Shown here piece by piece: positions 22,578-31,358 of a stretch of DNA of 64,000 bases. The DNA comes from an uncultured Eubacteriales bacterium (GTDB taxonomy: Bacteria; Bacillota; Clostridia; Oscillospirales; Oscillospiraceae). The notes below the pieces were generated by a model. It was given only the letters and a program-made list of their open reading frames with translations. It searched no databases and had not been told where the DNA came from. The stretch is from assembly GCA_900079765.1 (NCBI GenBank), contig LT599017.1, forward strand, positions 434,001 through 498,000, given 5' to 3'. Made by a program: the position numbers and the translations under genes. The first letter of the stretch is position 1. Each line of letters opens with the position of its first letter.

Positions 22578-24395
22578 ATGGACGAGATGGATCATAGAGA
22601 GGGCAAGCGCGTTATGCCCTCCAAAAGGCTCCCATTGGGGGCCAAAATTGGAATTATTGCCGCCGCCGCTGTGCTTGCTCTGTCGGCAGGCGGGTACATT
22701 GGCCTGTGCGCCTACGTCAGCGGAGGCGGAACCGTCCTGCCCAACACCACCGCCGCGGGAGTGGAGCTGGGAGGACTAACCGAGGCCCAGGCAGAAGAAA
22801 AACTGGACAAGGAGACCGCCGAGCTCCTGGCGAGTCAGAGCGTCTCCTTCAGCTATCCCGGCGGCACCGCCAACGTGATGGGCACCGGTGTGGAGGTTGA
22901 CGCCAACTCAGTTGCCCGCGCAGCTTATAACCACGGTAGAGAGCATGGTTTCCTGGGTGGCGGCGCGGCCTATCTGGGGGCCTTCTTCCATGGCGTTGAA
23001 ATCGACGCGCCCATTCGGTTCTCTAAGAGCGGGGAGCAGGACGTAGACGAGATGCTGGCTAGCATAGAGGATCACCTGACCCAGAAAGTGGAGCAGACTA
23101 CCTACAAGGTGGAGGAAAACGCTCTGGTTCTGGTCAAGGGCGTGTCCGGCATGAGCATCGAGGGGCAGAACATTAAAGCCGACCTGCTGGAGAGTTTCCA
23201 AACTTGGGGTCAGAAGGGCCAGCCCGTCACGGTGGAGCCCCAGATCACCACCCCCGACGAGCCCGATTTTGACACCATCTACAAGCAGGTCCATACCGTG
23301 GAGGCGGACGCTTACTTCGATAAGACCACCAAGGAGGTGGTCCCATCGGTCACCGGCGTGAGCTTTGACATCGCTACCGCCCAGGCCCTGCTGGAGCGGA
23401 CCGACGAGGGAGCGGTATGTACGGTCCCCCTGGTCAAGACCGAGCCCGCCATGACCACCGAAAAGCTGCAGGAAAACCTCTTTAAGGACGTGTTGGCCCG
23501 GACCAGCACCTACGCCAGCGGGCCCGCCAGCCGCCGTGAGAACATCCGCCTGGCGTGTAGCTTTGTCAACGACACCATCCTCCTGCCCGGCGAGGTCTTC
23601 TCCTACACTGACCTCTGCGGGCCCTACACGGCAGAGCGTTATGGCAAGGCGGGAGCTTACGTCAACGGCAAGACGGTGGATACCACCGCCGGCGGCATCT
23701 GCCAGCTCTCCTCCACCCTCTACTGGGCCACCCTGGTGGCAAATCTGGAGACTGTGGAGCGGGCACAGCACCGCTACAACACCGGCTATCTGCCCATCGT
23801 AGGCACCGACGCTACCGTCTATGCTGACTCACCCGACTTCAAGTTTAAAAACAACACCGAGTACCCAATTCAGATCGAGTGCTACCTCGACAAGAACAAC
23901 AACACCCGGGTTATTATCAAAGGTACCAGCAACGGCATCCACGGCGAGCCCTTTAACAAGCTCATCTCTACTGAAGAGGCAAAGGAGCTCTACGAGCCCA
24001 ACGCCGAGAAGGTTGCCCAGGGCGCGGCCCCTCAGCGGGACCCCGAGCGCACGCCCTACAACGGCCAGACCGTAGAGGTCTACCTTCGCCTGGTGGACGA
24101 GAACGGAAACACTGTGGAGACCAAGTTCCTCCACAAAGACAAGTACCATTCCCGAAACGGAGTGTACTTCTATAACCCCGCCGACGCCGCCCTCTGGGGT
24201 ATCGACACCACCACCGGCCTGAGGACGCTCACGCCCGTGACCCCCAGTCCCAGCTCCACCCCCTCCACCGAGCCCACCGAAGTCCCCGTTGTGGATCCCA
24301 ACCCCGGCACGGTAGTGGACCCCTCTCCCAGCACAGACCCCGCAGTGACCACCGCCCCGGTGGAAACCCCTCCCCCCGGCATCCCCGCCGAGTAG
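22578..24395 (+). CDS. VanW-family protein with N-terminal membrane anchor
   Basis: This 605-residue protein starts at ATG 22578, eight bases after GGAG; the longer frame from 22506 runs across the promoter. A short basic cytoplasmic end is followed by one transmembrane helix at about 25-50. Extracellular PG_binding_4-type repeats occupy about 60-290 (TVLPNTTAAGVELGGLTEAQA). The VanW domain lies at about 315-470, with RRENIRLACSFVND, LPGEVFSYTDLCG and the hallmark GGICQLSSTLYWA. A Pro/Ser/Thr-rich tail ends it. VanW proteins are tied to peptidoglycan and are often found with glycopeptide resistance clusters, but no van genes adjoin this one. The biochemical role is not established. Confidence 0.9.
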   Translation: MDEMDHREGKRVMPSKRLPLGAKIGIIAAAAVLALSAGGYIGLCAYVSGGGTVLPNTTAAGVELGGLTEAQAEEKLDKETAELLASQSVSFSYPGGTANVMGTGVEVDANSVARAAYNHGREHGFLGGGAAYLGAFFHGVEIDAPIRFSKSGEQDVDEMLASIEDHLTQKVEQTTYKVEENALVLVKGVSGMSIEGQNIKADLLESFQTWGQKGQPVTVEPQITTPDEPDFDTIYKQVHTVEADAYFDKTTKEVVPSVTGVSFDIATAQALLERTDEGAVCTVPLVKTEPAMTTEKLQENLFKDVLARTSTYASGPASRRENIRLACSFVNDTILLPGEVFSYTDLCGPYTAERYGKAGAYVNGKTVDTTAGGICQLSSTLYWATLVANLETVERAQHRYNTGYLPIVGTDATVYADSPDFKFKNNTEYPIQIECYLDKNNNTRVIIKGTSNGIHGEPFNKLISTEEAKELYEPNAEKVAQGAAPQRDPERTPYNGQTVEVYLRLVDENGNTVETKFLHKDKYHSRNGVYFYNPADAALWGIDTTTGLRTLTPVTPSPSSTPSTEPTEVPVVDPNPGTVVDPSPSTDPAVTTAPVETPPPGIPAE

Positions 24396-24435
24396 GCCTG
24401 ATACCCTCATCGGGCCGACGTTCCCGTTCTATTTC

Positions 24436-24468
24436 AGCCCTCCGGCTCCTGCCGGGGGGCTGTTTTTT
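24436..24468 (+). terminator. Terminator of the VanW-family gene
   Basis: An 11-bp GC-rich stem (24436-24446 with 24451-24461, one G-T pair) is followed by six T residues. Confidence 0.9.
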
Positions 24469-24523
24469 CCTGTCGCGTTGTGGTACAATATGTTCAGAAA
24501 AGGCGCGAAAGGACGGCGTGAGT

Positions 24524-25195
24524 ATGTTTCAAGGTTTTAGCGAAAAGACCATCGACTTTATGTGGGGGATTCGCTTTAATAATGAAAAAACCTGGTTCGA
24601 AGCCCACAAGGAGGAGTATCTGAGCACCCTGTACGAGCCCATGAAGGAGCTCTCCCGCCAGGTGTACGGGCAGGTGATGGAGGAGCACGGGGACCTGGAT
24701 CTCTCGCGCAGGGTCTCCCGCATCTACCGGGACGCCCGGCGGCTCCACGGCCAGGGACCGTACAAGGACCATCTCTGGTGCTCGATGGAGCAACTCTCCG
24801 ACGAGTGGACGGCCCGCCCCACCTTCTGGTTCGAGCTGACGCCGGAGAGGTATGACTGGGGTATGGGCTACTATATGCCAAAGGCCGTCACCATGGCCAA
24901 ATTCCGGGCCCGCCTGGATAATAACCCCAAGCCCTTTGAAAAGATGGCCCGGGCGTTCAATAAGCAGGACGAGTTCAGCCTGGAAGGGGAGGACTACAAA
25001 AAGCCCAAGGGAGAAACCACTGCTCTTCTGGAGCCCTGGTACAACAAAAAGACACTCGCCCTCACGGGCCACGGTTTGCCCAGCGAGACCTTCGCGCCCG
25101 CCTTCGCGGACAAACTGGCGGCAGGGTATAAGGAGCTCATGCCCTTCTACCGCTACTTCCTCTCCCTGGAGGGCGATCCGGACCCCAGGGTCTAA
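24524..25195 (+). CDS. DUF2461 family protein
   Basis: This 223-residue cytoplasmic protein carries the DUF2461 (TIGR02453) pattern: FLxW-like opening MWGIRFNNEKTWFEAHKEEY, RVSRIYRDARRLHGQGPYKDH and FWFELTPERYDWGMGYY. ATG 24524 is preferred to a GTG at 24518 because GAAAGGA is spaced 10 bases before it. The family is widespread and has no proven activity. It is a single gene, between the vanW terminator and the deacetylase gene. Confidence 0.88.
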   Translation: MFQGFSEKTIDFMWGIRFNNEKTWFEAHKEEYLSTLYEPMKELSRQVYGQVMEEHGDLDLSRRVSRIYRDARRLHGQGPYKDHLWCSMEQLSDEWTARPTFWFELTPERYDWGMGYYMPKAVTMAKFRARLDNNPKPFEKMARAFNKQDEFSLEGEDYKKPKGETTALLEPWYNKKTLALTGHGLPSETFAPAFADKLAAGYKELMPFYRYFLSLEGDPDPRV

Positions 25196-25267
25196 CAAAA
25201 ATTACAACACAACTATTTTGCCCTTCTTGCGCAAACTATCCCCAGAAGACGGAAGGGCGGCGGCGAG

Positions 25268-26164
25268 ATGGCGTGGAGACAGCTGAGGGGAAGAAGCGTG
25301 GCGGTTTTGACAGCCACATTTAGGTTGTCGATGAGCTCACAGGCCAAAGCTATCCTGGGAAAGGATCGTGTGAAAGGGAACCGTCAGGGTTCCCTTTCGC
25401 GTGCTGGAGCGGCGCTTTTTACGGCCGCCTTCCTTTTGCAACTGAGCCTTCCGGCTTTCTTTTTTTGGCGGAAGGCACCGGCGGTCACGGTGGATTCCGC
25501 CGAGCCGGGGGTGGAGGAACCGTTCCGCAGCCCTTCAGAGAGCGGAACGGGTGATGCGCCCAAGCTCATTGCTCTCACCTTTGACGATGGGCCCCGGCGC
25601 TCCAGCACAACCCGCCTGCTGAATGGGCTGGCCGAGCGGGGGGCCAAGGCGACGTTTTTTCTCATCGGGAAAAATGTGGGGGTAAACCGGGACGTGGTGC
25701 AGCGCATGGAGGAGGAGGGCCACCAGGTGGGCATCCACACCTACGACCACAACAGCAACCTTCTGGGTCTTAACCGTGCCGACTTCGCTGCCCAGGTGGA
25801 CCGGACTCGTGCACTTCTGACCGATGTCCTGGGCCACGGCGATTTCGCTCTCCGGCCGCCCTATGGGCTGACCGACGCGGGTGTCAAGACATGGGCAAAC
25901 GCCCCCATTATCCTCTGGTCCATTGACCCGGAGGACTGGGGGGACCAGAACGCCGACCGGGAGGTGGCCCTTATCCTCAAGGAGGCGAAGGACGGCGCCA
26001 TCATTCTCATGCACGACATCTTCGACCCCACAGTAGAGGCAGCCCTCCGGGTAGTTGACGCTCTCCACGCTCAGGGGTACTATTTCGTCACGGTGGACGA
26101 GCTTTTTGACCTGCGGTGCATCGCTTTGGAAAACGGCAAAGAGTACCGCTGCGCTTATCCGTAA
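25268..26164 (+). CDS. Polysaccharide deacetylase (NodB-homology domain), membrane anchored
   Basis: The NodB domain occupies roughly the last 200 of 298 residues. Its motifs are intact: TFDDGP with the catalytic and metal-binding aspartates, HTYDHNS (metal histidines), RPPYG, and ILMHD near the end. A hydrophobic segment at about 45-70 anchors or exports the protein. The ATG at 25268 may be too far upstream. An in-frame GTG at 25370, five bases after GGAAAGGA, would give a shorter protein starting just before the membrane segment. The enzyme probably removes N-acetyl groups from peptidoglycan or another wall glycan outside the membrane. Confidence 0.88.
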   Translation: MAWRQLRGRSVAVLTATFRLSMSSQAKAILGKDRVKGNRQGSLSRAGAALFTAAFLLQLSLPAFFFWRKAPAVTVDSAEPGVEEPFRSPSESGTGDAPKLIALTFDDGPRRSSTTRLLNGLAERGAKATFFLIGKNVGVNRDVVQRMEEEGHQVGIHTYDHNSNLLGLNRADFAAQVDRTRALLTDVLGHGDFALRPPYGLTDAGVKTWANAPIILWSIDPEDWGDQNADREVALILKEAKDGAIILMHDIFDPTVEAALRVVDALHAQGYYFVTVDELFDLRCIALENGKEYRCAYP

Positions 26165-26213
26165 AGGAGAGCGCCTTGTCGAAAAAACAGGTAAAATCTG
26201 CGCAGAAAATAAA

Positions 26214-26223
26214 CTAGATATTG
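26214..26223 (+). promoter_or_regulatory. NrdR box 1 (core) of nrdJ
   Basis: CTAGATATTG matches the core CwAtATaTwG of the NrdR operator at 9 of 10 positions. It starts exactly 31 bases before the core of the second box, the three-turn spacing expected of paired NrdR sites, and overlaps the -35 box. Confidence 0.75.
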
Positions 26224-26248
26224 ACACGCGGATTTCATGTGATACAAT
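26221..26248 (+). promoter_or_regulatory. nrdJ promoter
   Basis: TTGACA (26221-26226) and TACAAT (26243-26248) have a 16-base spacer. Both hexamers are overlapped by NrdR-box-like sequences. Confidence 0.85.
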
Positions 26249-26257
26249 ATATTGTGC
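26242..26257 (+). promoter_or_regulatory. NrdR box 2 of nrdJ
   Basis: ATACAATATATTGTGC fits the 16-base NrdR consensus acaCwAtATaTwGtgt at 14 positions by hand alignment. Its centre is the perfect palindrome ACAATATATTGT. It covers the -10 hexamer, so binding would block transcription when dATP is plentiful. Confidence 0.8.
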
Positions 26258-26263
26258 AACTAC

Positions 26264-26297
26264 CTGGGCGGGCGGCCAAGAGCTGCCGCCCAGTTTT
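26264..26297 (+). terminator. Terminator-like hairpin in the nrdJ leader
   Basis: A GC-rich stem (CTGGGCGG with CCGCCCAG, extended by four pairs with one bulged G) is followed by TTTT. It lies only about 10 bases after the predicted start of transcription. It could attenuate nrdJ, or it could terminate the upstream deacetylase transcript. Confidence 0.6.
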
Positions 26298-26318
26298 ATT
26301 TGAGAGGGGACGAACCAT

Positions 26319-28637
26319 ATGCCGATTTCTGACAATGCCCGCCAGGTGCTTGAAAAGCGCTATCTGATCCGGGACGAGCAGGGCAAACCTACCGAGACGG
26401 TGGACCAGCTCTTCCACCGCGTGGCCGGCGCCATCGCCGCGGCCGACACCCATTTTGACCCAAAGGCCAACGTGAAGGCGCTGGCCGGAAGCTTTTACGA
26501 CATGATGACCAATCTGGACTTCCTGCCCAATTCCCCTACCCTGATGAACGCGGGGCGGCCCCTGGGCCAGCTCTCCGCCTGTTTCGTTCTCCCGGTGGGG
26601 GACTCAATGGAAGAGATCTTCGATGCCATCAAGAACGCCGCCCTCATCCACAAGTCGGGCGGCGGCACGGGCTTTTCCTTCTCCCGCCTTCGGGCCAAGG
26701 GGAGCACCGTCAACTCTACAGGCGGCGTCGCGTCGGGCCCCATCTCGTTCATGAAGGTCTTTAACGCCGCCACTGAGGCGGTGAAGCAGGGCGGCACCCG
26801 CCGGGGGGCCAATATGGGCATCCTCCGGGTGGATCACCCCGATATCCTAGAGTTCATCTCCTGCAAGAACAACACCAGTGAGATCACCAACTTCAACATC
26901 TCCGTAGGCATCACTGAGGCCTTCATGCAGGCTGTGGAGGCCGGGGGCAAGTACGACCTGGTCGACCCCGCCACCCAAAAGACCGTCGGTCAGCTGGATG
27001 CTAAGGAGGTTTTCAGCACCATCGTCTCCTCCGCCTGGCAGACAGGGGAGCCGGGTATCGTCTTCCTGGACCGCCTGAACCGGGACAACCCCACCCCGCT
27101 CCACGGTGAGATCGAGAGCACCAACCCCTGCGGTGAGCAGCCCCTCATGGCCTACGAGGCCTGCAATCTGGGCTCCATCAATCTGGTGAACCACTTAAAG
27201 CTGGAAGGGAACCGTTATGTCCTGAATGAGGACAAGCTGACCGCCACCGTCCACAAGGCTGTCCATTTTCTGGATAACGTCATTGAAGTCAATAAGTACC
27301 CCCTGCCTGAGATCGATCGAGAGACCCGGGCGACCCGGAAAATCGGCCTGGGCGTCATGGGCTTTGCCGATATGCTCCTGCTGATGGGCATCCCCTACAA
27401 CAGCGACGAGGGCGTCTCCATGGGTCGGGCGGTCATGGAGCTGGTCCAGACCGAGGGCCACAAGGCAAGCGAAGCCCTGGCCCAGACGCGGGGGGCTTTC
27501 CCCCTCTTTGGGGAGAGCACCTATAAGGATGGCGTGCCCCTGCGTAACGCCACCGTCACCACCATCGCCCCCACGGGCACTCTGTCCATCATCGCCGGGG
27601 TCTCCTCCGGGGTGGAGCCGGTCTTTGCCTACGCGTACATCCGTAACGTCATGGATAACACCCACCTCATCGAGACCAACCAGATCTTAAAAGACGCCCT
27701 GGCCGCCGCCGGGGTCTACAGCGAGGAGCTGATGCACCAGGTGGTGGAGCAGGGTACCCTTGCCCATATCGGCGGCATCCCCGAGGACCTCAGGCGGGTC
27801 TTCGTCTGCGCCCACGACGTGGCCCCCGTCTGGCATGTGAAGATGCAGGCGGCCTTCCAGGCCTTCACCGACAACGCCGTGAGCAAGACGGTGAACTTTC
27901 CAAACTCGGCCACCAAGGAAGAGGTGGCCGAGGTCTATACTCTGGCTTACGCCCTGGGCTGCAAGGGTACCACTATCTACCGGGACGGCAGCCGGGACGA
28001 GCAGGTGCTCAACATCGGCAAGGTCAACGAGAAGGGGAAGGCTGAGGAGAAACCCGTGGACTACGTGGAGGCCGTCATGGCCGCCGACTGTGACAGCCAG
28101 GCCTGCCTCCTGCGCAACGGTGCCATCAAGCCCCGGCCCCGCCCCGCCGTTACCATGGGGTACACCGAGAAGGTCCACATCGGCTGCGGCAACCTGTACA
28201 TCACCGTCAACTACGACGAGAACGGTGTGTGCGAGGTCTTTACCAACACGGGCCGCGCCGGCGGCTGTGCCTCACAGTCCGAAGCCACGGCAAGACTGGT
28301 CTCCATCGCCCTCCGCTCCGGGGTGGACAGCGACGAGCTGATTGCCCAGCTCAAGGGCATCCGCTGCCCCTCCTGCCTGCGGCAGAAGGATGTGCCCGTT
28401 ACCTCTTGCCCCGACGCCATCGCCAAGGCCATCGAGAAGGTGGTCAAAAAGGCCCGGGGCGACAGCGCCCCCAGGGAGCCGATAGCCCCCATCGCCCCCC
28501 GGCTGGGAACACCCAACCCCGACCTGACCCCCGCCGAGGCGAAGCTTGCCAAGTACTGCCCTGAGTGCGGCAGCCCCCTGGAGCATGAGGGAGGCTGCGT
28601 CACCTGCCGCAACTGCGGGTACTCCAAGTGCGGGTAA
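26319..28637 (+). CDS. nrdJ: Adenosylcobalamin-dependent (class II) ribonucleoside-diphosphate reductase
   Basis: This 772-residue enzyme reduces ribonucleotides to deoxyribonucleotides using a B12-generated radical, without need for oxygen. The active-site set is intact: SACFVLPVGDSMEE, GGGTGFSFSRLR, STNPCGEQPL (radical Cys, catalytic Asn and Glu), CNLGSINL, and APTGTLSIIAGVSSGVEP. A TSCPD-type domain (about 570-690, CLLRNGAIKPRPRP to GGCASQSEA) and a C-terminal zinc ribbon (YCPECG and CRNCGYSKCG) follow, as in long NrdJ proteins. ATG 26319 has GAGAGGGGA about 10 bases upstream. It is the only ribonucleotide reductase in the window and is probably NrdR-controlled. Confidence 0.96.
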   Translation: MPISDNARQVLEKRYLIRDEQGKPTETVDQLFHRVAGAIAAADTHFDPKANVKALAGSFYDMMTNLDFLPNSPTLMNAGRPLGQLSACFVLPVGDSMEEIFDAIKNAALIHKSGGGTGFSFSRLRAKGSTVNSTGGVASGPISFMKVFNAATEAVKQGGTRRGANMGILRVDHPDILEFISCKNNTSEITNFNISVGITEAFMQAVEAGGKYDLVDPATQKTVGQLDAKEVFSTIVSSAWQTGEPGIVFLDRLNRDNPTPLHGEIESTNPCGEQPLMAYEACNLGSINLVNHLKLEGNRYVLNEDKLTATVHKAVHFLDNVIEVNKYPLPEIDRETRATRKIGLGVMGFADMLLLMGIPYNSDEGVSMGRAVMELVQTEGHKASEALAQTRGAFPLFGESTYKDGVPLRNATVTTIAPTGTLSIIAGVSSGVEPVFAYAYIRNVMDNTHLIETNQILKDALAAAGVYSEELMHQVVEQGTLAHIGGIPEDLRRVFVCAHDVAPVWHVKMQAAFQAFTDNAVSKTVNFPNSATKEEVAEVYTLAYALGCKGTTIYRDGSRDEQVLNIGKVNEKGKAEEKPVDYVEAVMAADCDSQACLLRNGAIKPRPRPAVTMGYTEKVHIGCGNLYITVNYDENGVCEVFTNTGRAGGCASQSEATARLVSIALRSGVDSDELIAQLKGIRCPSCLRQKDVPVTSCPDAIAKAIEKVVKKARGDSAPREPIAPIAPRLGTPNPDLTPAEAKLAKYCPECGSPLEHEGGCVTCRNCGYSKCG

Positions 28638-28650
28638 ACATATGAACGAG

Positions 28651-28688
28651 AAATGCCCGGAGTGTGTAAGCACTCCGGGCATTTTTTT
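28651..28688 (+). terminator. nrdJ terminator
   Basis: A 14-bp perfect stem (28651-28664 with 28671-28684) and seven T residues lie 13 bases after the nrdJ stop. Confidence 0.94.
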
Positions 28689-28778
28689 CTATACTTATAT
28701 TACCACAAAACGCCACAAATTTCAAGTCTACTCCTTTTCGTCAAATAGGTGTATATACTATGGGAGGAGGTGCGTCGG

Positions 28779-29246
28779 ATGGATTTTTTAGCACTGAGAG
28801 AGGTTCAGATCGCGGAGACGGTGAAAACGCTGGAGGCGTGCAACGCGCTGACGGAGGGATATGGGCTCACCCTGTCCTCCGCTCAGGCGCTGGCTTTGGC
28901 CCAGCGGCGGGTGGAGGCTCTGCGCCTGACCGACCGGGTGGAGTTCGGGGAAGGGATATTGAAAAAGCTGATTTTCTCCTTCAGGAGTTCCCCATACCTC
29001 TGCCAGCAAAATTACGAGGAGACACTGGGAGAGCTCCAGGACATCTTCTACCATTTCAAAAATGAGAGTGACCAGAGCCTCACTGACGACGAGCTGATCG
29101 AATTCATGCGGAGCACCTTTGACGGCAAGGCCCAGGGTTCCCTGGAGTACTTGGCCGGGACCGCGCTGGACCGGCTGTGCAGGGAGCTGCGGGGCTGGGA
29201 GCCTGACGAGGACGAGCCCTGGGAGGAGGACGAGAATGGAGAATGA
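28779..29246 (+). CDS. DUF6323-like conserved protein
   Basis: This 155-residue helical protein starts at ATG 28779, eight bases after GGGAGGAGG. It has no signal peptide or membrane helix. Patterns such as CNALTEGYGLTLSSAQALALAQRR and SPYLCQQNYEETLGELQDIFYHFKNE are conserved-looking, and the protein ends in a very acidic tail. It resembles the small DUF6323 family by recalled pattern. It overlaps the next gene by 11 bases, so the two are translationally coupled and likely act together. Function is unknown. Confidence 0.72.
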   Translation: MDFLALREVQIAETVKTLEACNALTEGYGLTLSSAQALALAQRRVEALRLTDRVEFGEGILKKLIFSFRSSPYLCQQNYEETLGELQDIFYHFKNESDQSLTDDELIEFMRSTFDGKAQGSLEYLAGTALDRLCRELRGWEPDEDEPWEEDENGE

Positions 29247-30048
29247 ACTCTCGCGGCTGGGGAACCCGGAGGAGCTGTACACCTTTCTGGCCAGGCGGGC
29301 GGGACTCTACACGGGGCTGGACCACAGCTCGGTGCCGACGGCGCTGGCGGAAGAGCTTTTTGCCTCAGCGGCGTTCACCCTGGAGCAGGGCCGAACCGCC
29401 CCAGGCAGTCTGGAGGAGCGGTTTACGGCGGGACTGGCTGCCACCCGGAAAAAGCTGGAGTACGGAAAAACTCTCTGGCAGGCGGTGCGTGAAAGCCTGC
29501 CCCAGGCCGAAAACCGCTCCCTGCGGGACACCGTCAGGAATATCGGAACGTTCTGGCGGCGATATGATTATCGCTTTTTTGCCCACCAGATCCCCTGCGA
29601 CATCGATTATCAGCTCTGCCGCCCGGTAAGCGAGGCACGGCAGGGGGTGGACTACGTCAACGCCTACCTGGAGCGGCTGTGGATGGAGAACGACTTCCTG
29701 AACCGATTTGATCCCCGCTATGTCAAGGGCCTATTGACCGCTTACTGTGGGGACTACGGGGGCTTACTCATCAACCTCTACGAGCCGGCGGCAGCGAACG
29801 CCCTGGGCCTTGCCCTGTTGGGTGGAGACTTCTCAAAGCTGAATATCACCCCAGAGCAGCGAAGGGAGATCGGGCAGGTCCTCCGCCGGGTGGGACCGGA
29901 GCGGCTGGAGGCCGCCGCGGAGAAACTGGCTGAGCTGATGAACCTCCAGCCCAAGACGGCGGGGGAGTACCTGCGGGGCGCAGCCGCCAACTTGGTCCCG
30001 CGTGTCCGCGCTGCTGAGTTAAACGGAATTTTCCTGACCTTTGACTAA
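29236..30048 (+). CDS. DUF6179-like conserved protein
   Basis: This 270-residue protein starts at ATG 29236, five bases after GGAGGAGGA and inside the end of the preceding gene. It is mostly helical, with no export signal and no known catalytic motif. Characteristic stretches are LAEELFASAAFTLEQG, FFAHQIPCDIDYQLCRPV and LERLWMENDFLNRFD. The pair with the DUF6323-like gene recalls a recurrent clostridial two-gene unit whose larger member is DUF6179. That naming is tentative. It could work on a shared substrate or as a complex; the sequence gives no lead. Confidence 0.7.
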   Translation: MENELSRLGNPEELYTFLARRAGLYTGLDHSSVPTALAEELFASAAFTLEQGRTAPGSLEERFTAGLAATRKKLEYGKTLWQAVRESLPQAENRSLRDTVRNIGTFWRRYDYRFFAHQIPCDIDYQLCRPVSEARQGVDYVNAYLERLWMENDFLNRFDPRYVKGLLTAYCGDYGGLLINLYEPAAANALGLALLGGDFSKLNITPEQRREIGQVLRRVGPERLEAAAEKLAELMNLQPKTAGEYLRGAAANLVPRVRAAELNGIFLTFD

Positions 30049-30053
30049 AACGA

Positions 30054-30092
30054 AAAAGAAGCCCCGGACCGTTGCGGTCCGGGGCTTCTTTT
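30054..30092. terminator. Bidirectional terminator between the DUF6179-like gene and rpiB
   Basis: A stem with AGAAGCCCCGGACC and its complement, loop GTTGC, is flanked by A-rich and T-rich sides. It serves the two convergent transcripts. Confidence 0.9.
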
Positions 30093-30093
30093 C

Positions 30094-30519
30094 TCATCCC
30101 TCGATGGCGTCGACCCGGCGGGCGTGGCGGCCACCCTCAAATTCGGTGCCCAGGAAGGTCTCCACGATATGCTCGGCCTCGAAGGGGCCGGTAAAGCCCC
30201 CCGCCAAGGCCAGCATATTGGCGTTGTTGTGGGCACGGGTGAGCTGGGCCGAGAGCACGTCCCGGCAAAGGGCGCAGCGGATGCCGGGTACCTTGTTGGC
30301 TGTGATGGAGATGCCGATGCCGGTGGTGCAGATGACAATGCCCCTGTCGCATTCCCCCGAGGCCACCGCCTGGGCGGCTGCCCGGCCAAATTCGGGGTAG
30401 TCGCAGCTCTCTAAGCTGTTGGTTCCAAAGTCTTTGTAAGCGAGGCCATGGGCCTCCAGATAAGCTATGACATGCTGCTTGAGCTCATAGCCGCCATGGT
30501 CACTACCGAGTGCGATCAT
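30094..30519 (-). CDS. rpiB: Ribose-5-phosphate isomerase B
   Basis: This 141-residue enzyme interconverts ribose-5-phosphate and ribulose-5-phosphate in the pentose phosphate pathway. Family motifs are clear: MIALGSDHGGYELK at the start, the DYPEFG segment, the catalytic Cys-containing loop CTTGIGISITANKVPGIRCAL, and the AHNNANMLALAGG segment. Length is normal. GGAGG lies nine bases before the ATG. It follows the PHP phosphatase gene by 29 bases and is probably co-transcribed with it. Confidence 0.95.
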   Translation of the reverse strand: MIALGSDHGGYELKQHVIAYLEAHGLAYKDFGTNSLESCDYPEFGRAAAQAVASGECDRGIVICTTGIGISITANKVPGIRCALCRDVLSAQLTRAHNNANMLALAGGFTGPFEAEHIVETFLGTEFEGGRHARRVDAIEG

Positions 30520-30548
30520 ATTTTATTACCTCCTGATAGTTTAAACGG

Positions 30549-31358
30549 TCACAGCTTGATCTGGACCGGCGTTCTCTTATCGTAGGTGGTGACGTACCGG
30601 AACCCCACGTCCTTCAAGAGCTCGTAGGCCTCCCGAACGCCCTGGCCGATGTAGCAGGCCTTGTGGGCGTCGGCCCCCACCGTGAGGTACTCGCCGCCGC
30701 AGTCCCGATAGGCTTCCAGCGTGGGGCGCCACTCCTCCAGAGTCCTGCCGCACCAGGTGTTGAGCTCTATTCCCTTGCCGTGGGCCGCGACTCCCTTTAG
30801 GATACCCCGGATGCGGTCGAGATAGCGGTAGACGTCCACCTCCTGCCCGTCCCGGACGCTCATATACCGGACAGGATAAATGATGTGGCCCAGCACGTCG
30901 TAGCAGTCTGCCTCCACCAGCCGCTCCATGGAGAGGAAGTAGTCCTCCAGTACCTCATAGCAGAGATCAGAGGAGGTGTAGTCGATATAGTAGAGGTCGG
31001 TGGCCCCGGTTTCCACCGTGCGGTTGTGGATCGAGCCGATGACGAAGTCCAGCTCCGGGTGGTCAAGCGTCTGGGCAGCGTCGGCGGCGTCCACCTGCCC
31101 GCTGCCAAATTCCATGCCCAGTTTTAGCTTCAGCTTTCCCTTCGTGGCGTCCCGGACGGCACAGTACTGCTCTACCCGGGGAGGCCAGTGCAGAGCCGAG
31201 GCGTGCTGACGTTCTCCCTCTCCGGTCAGCAGGTCAAAGTGATCGGTGATGCAAAGCTCTGAGAGGCCCATGTCGATGGCGGCGTTGGCGTTGTCGATGA
31301 GGGGGGTGGAGCTGTCGGGGGAGAGCTCTGAGTGGCAGTGGTAGTCGATGAGATACAT
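30549..31358 (-). CDS. PHP-domain phosphatase, HisJ-like
   Basis: This 269-residue protein has the PHP metal-site pattern: DYHCHSELSPDS at residues 5-16, CITDHFD, GMEFGS, GSIHNRTVE, and GADAHKACYIG at the end. The layout matches histidinol-phosphatase of the PHP (HisJ) type, which dephosphorylates histidinol phosphate. No other histidine biosynthesis gene is nearby, so another phosphate ester is possible. GGAGG precedes the ATG by seven bases. It is the upstream partner of rpiB. Confidence 0.88.
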   Translation of the reverse strand: MYLIDYHCHSELSPDSSTPLIDNANAAIDMGLSELCITDHFDLLTGEGERQHASALHWPPRVEQYCAVRDATKGKLKLKLGMEFGSGQVDAADAAQTLDHPELDFVIGSIHNRTVETGATDLYYIDYTSSDLCYEVLEDYFLSMERLVEADCYDVLGHIIYPVRYMSVRDGQEVDVYRYLDRIRGILKGVAAHGKGIELNTWCGRTLEEWRPTLEAYRDCGGEYLTVGADAHKACYIGQGVREAYELLKDVGFRYVTTYDKRTPVQIKL

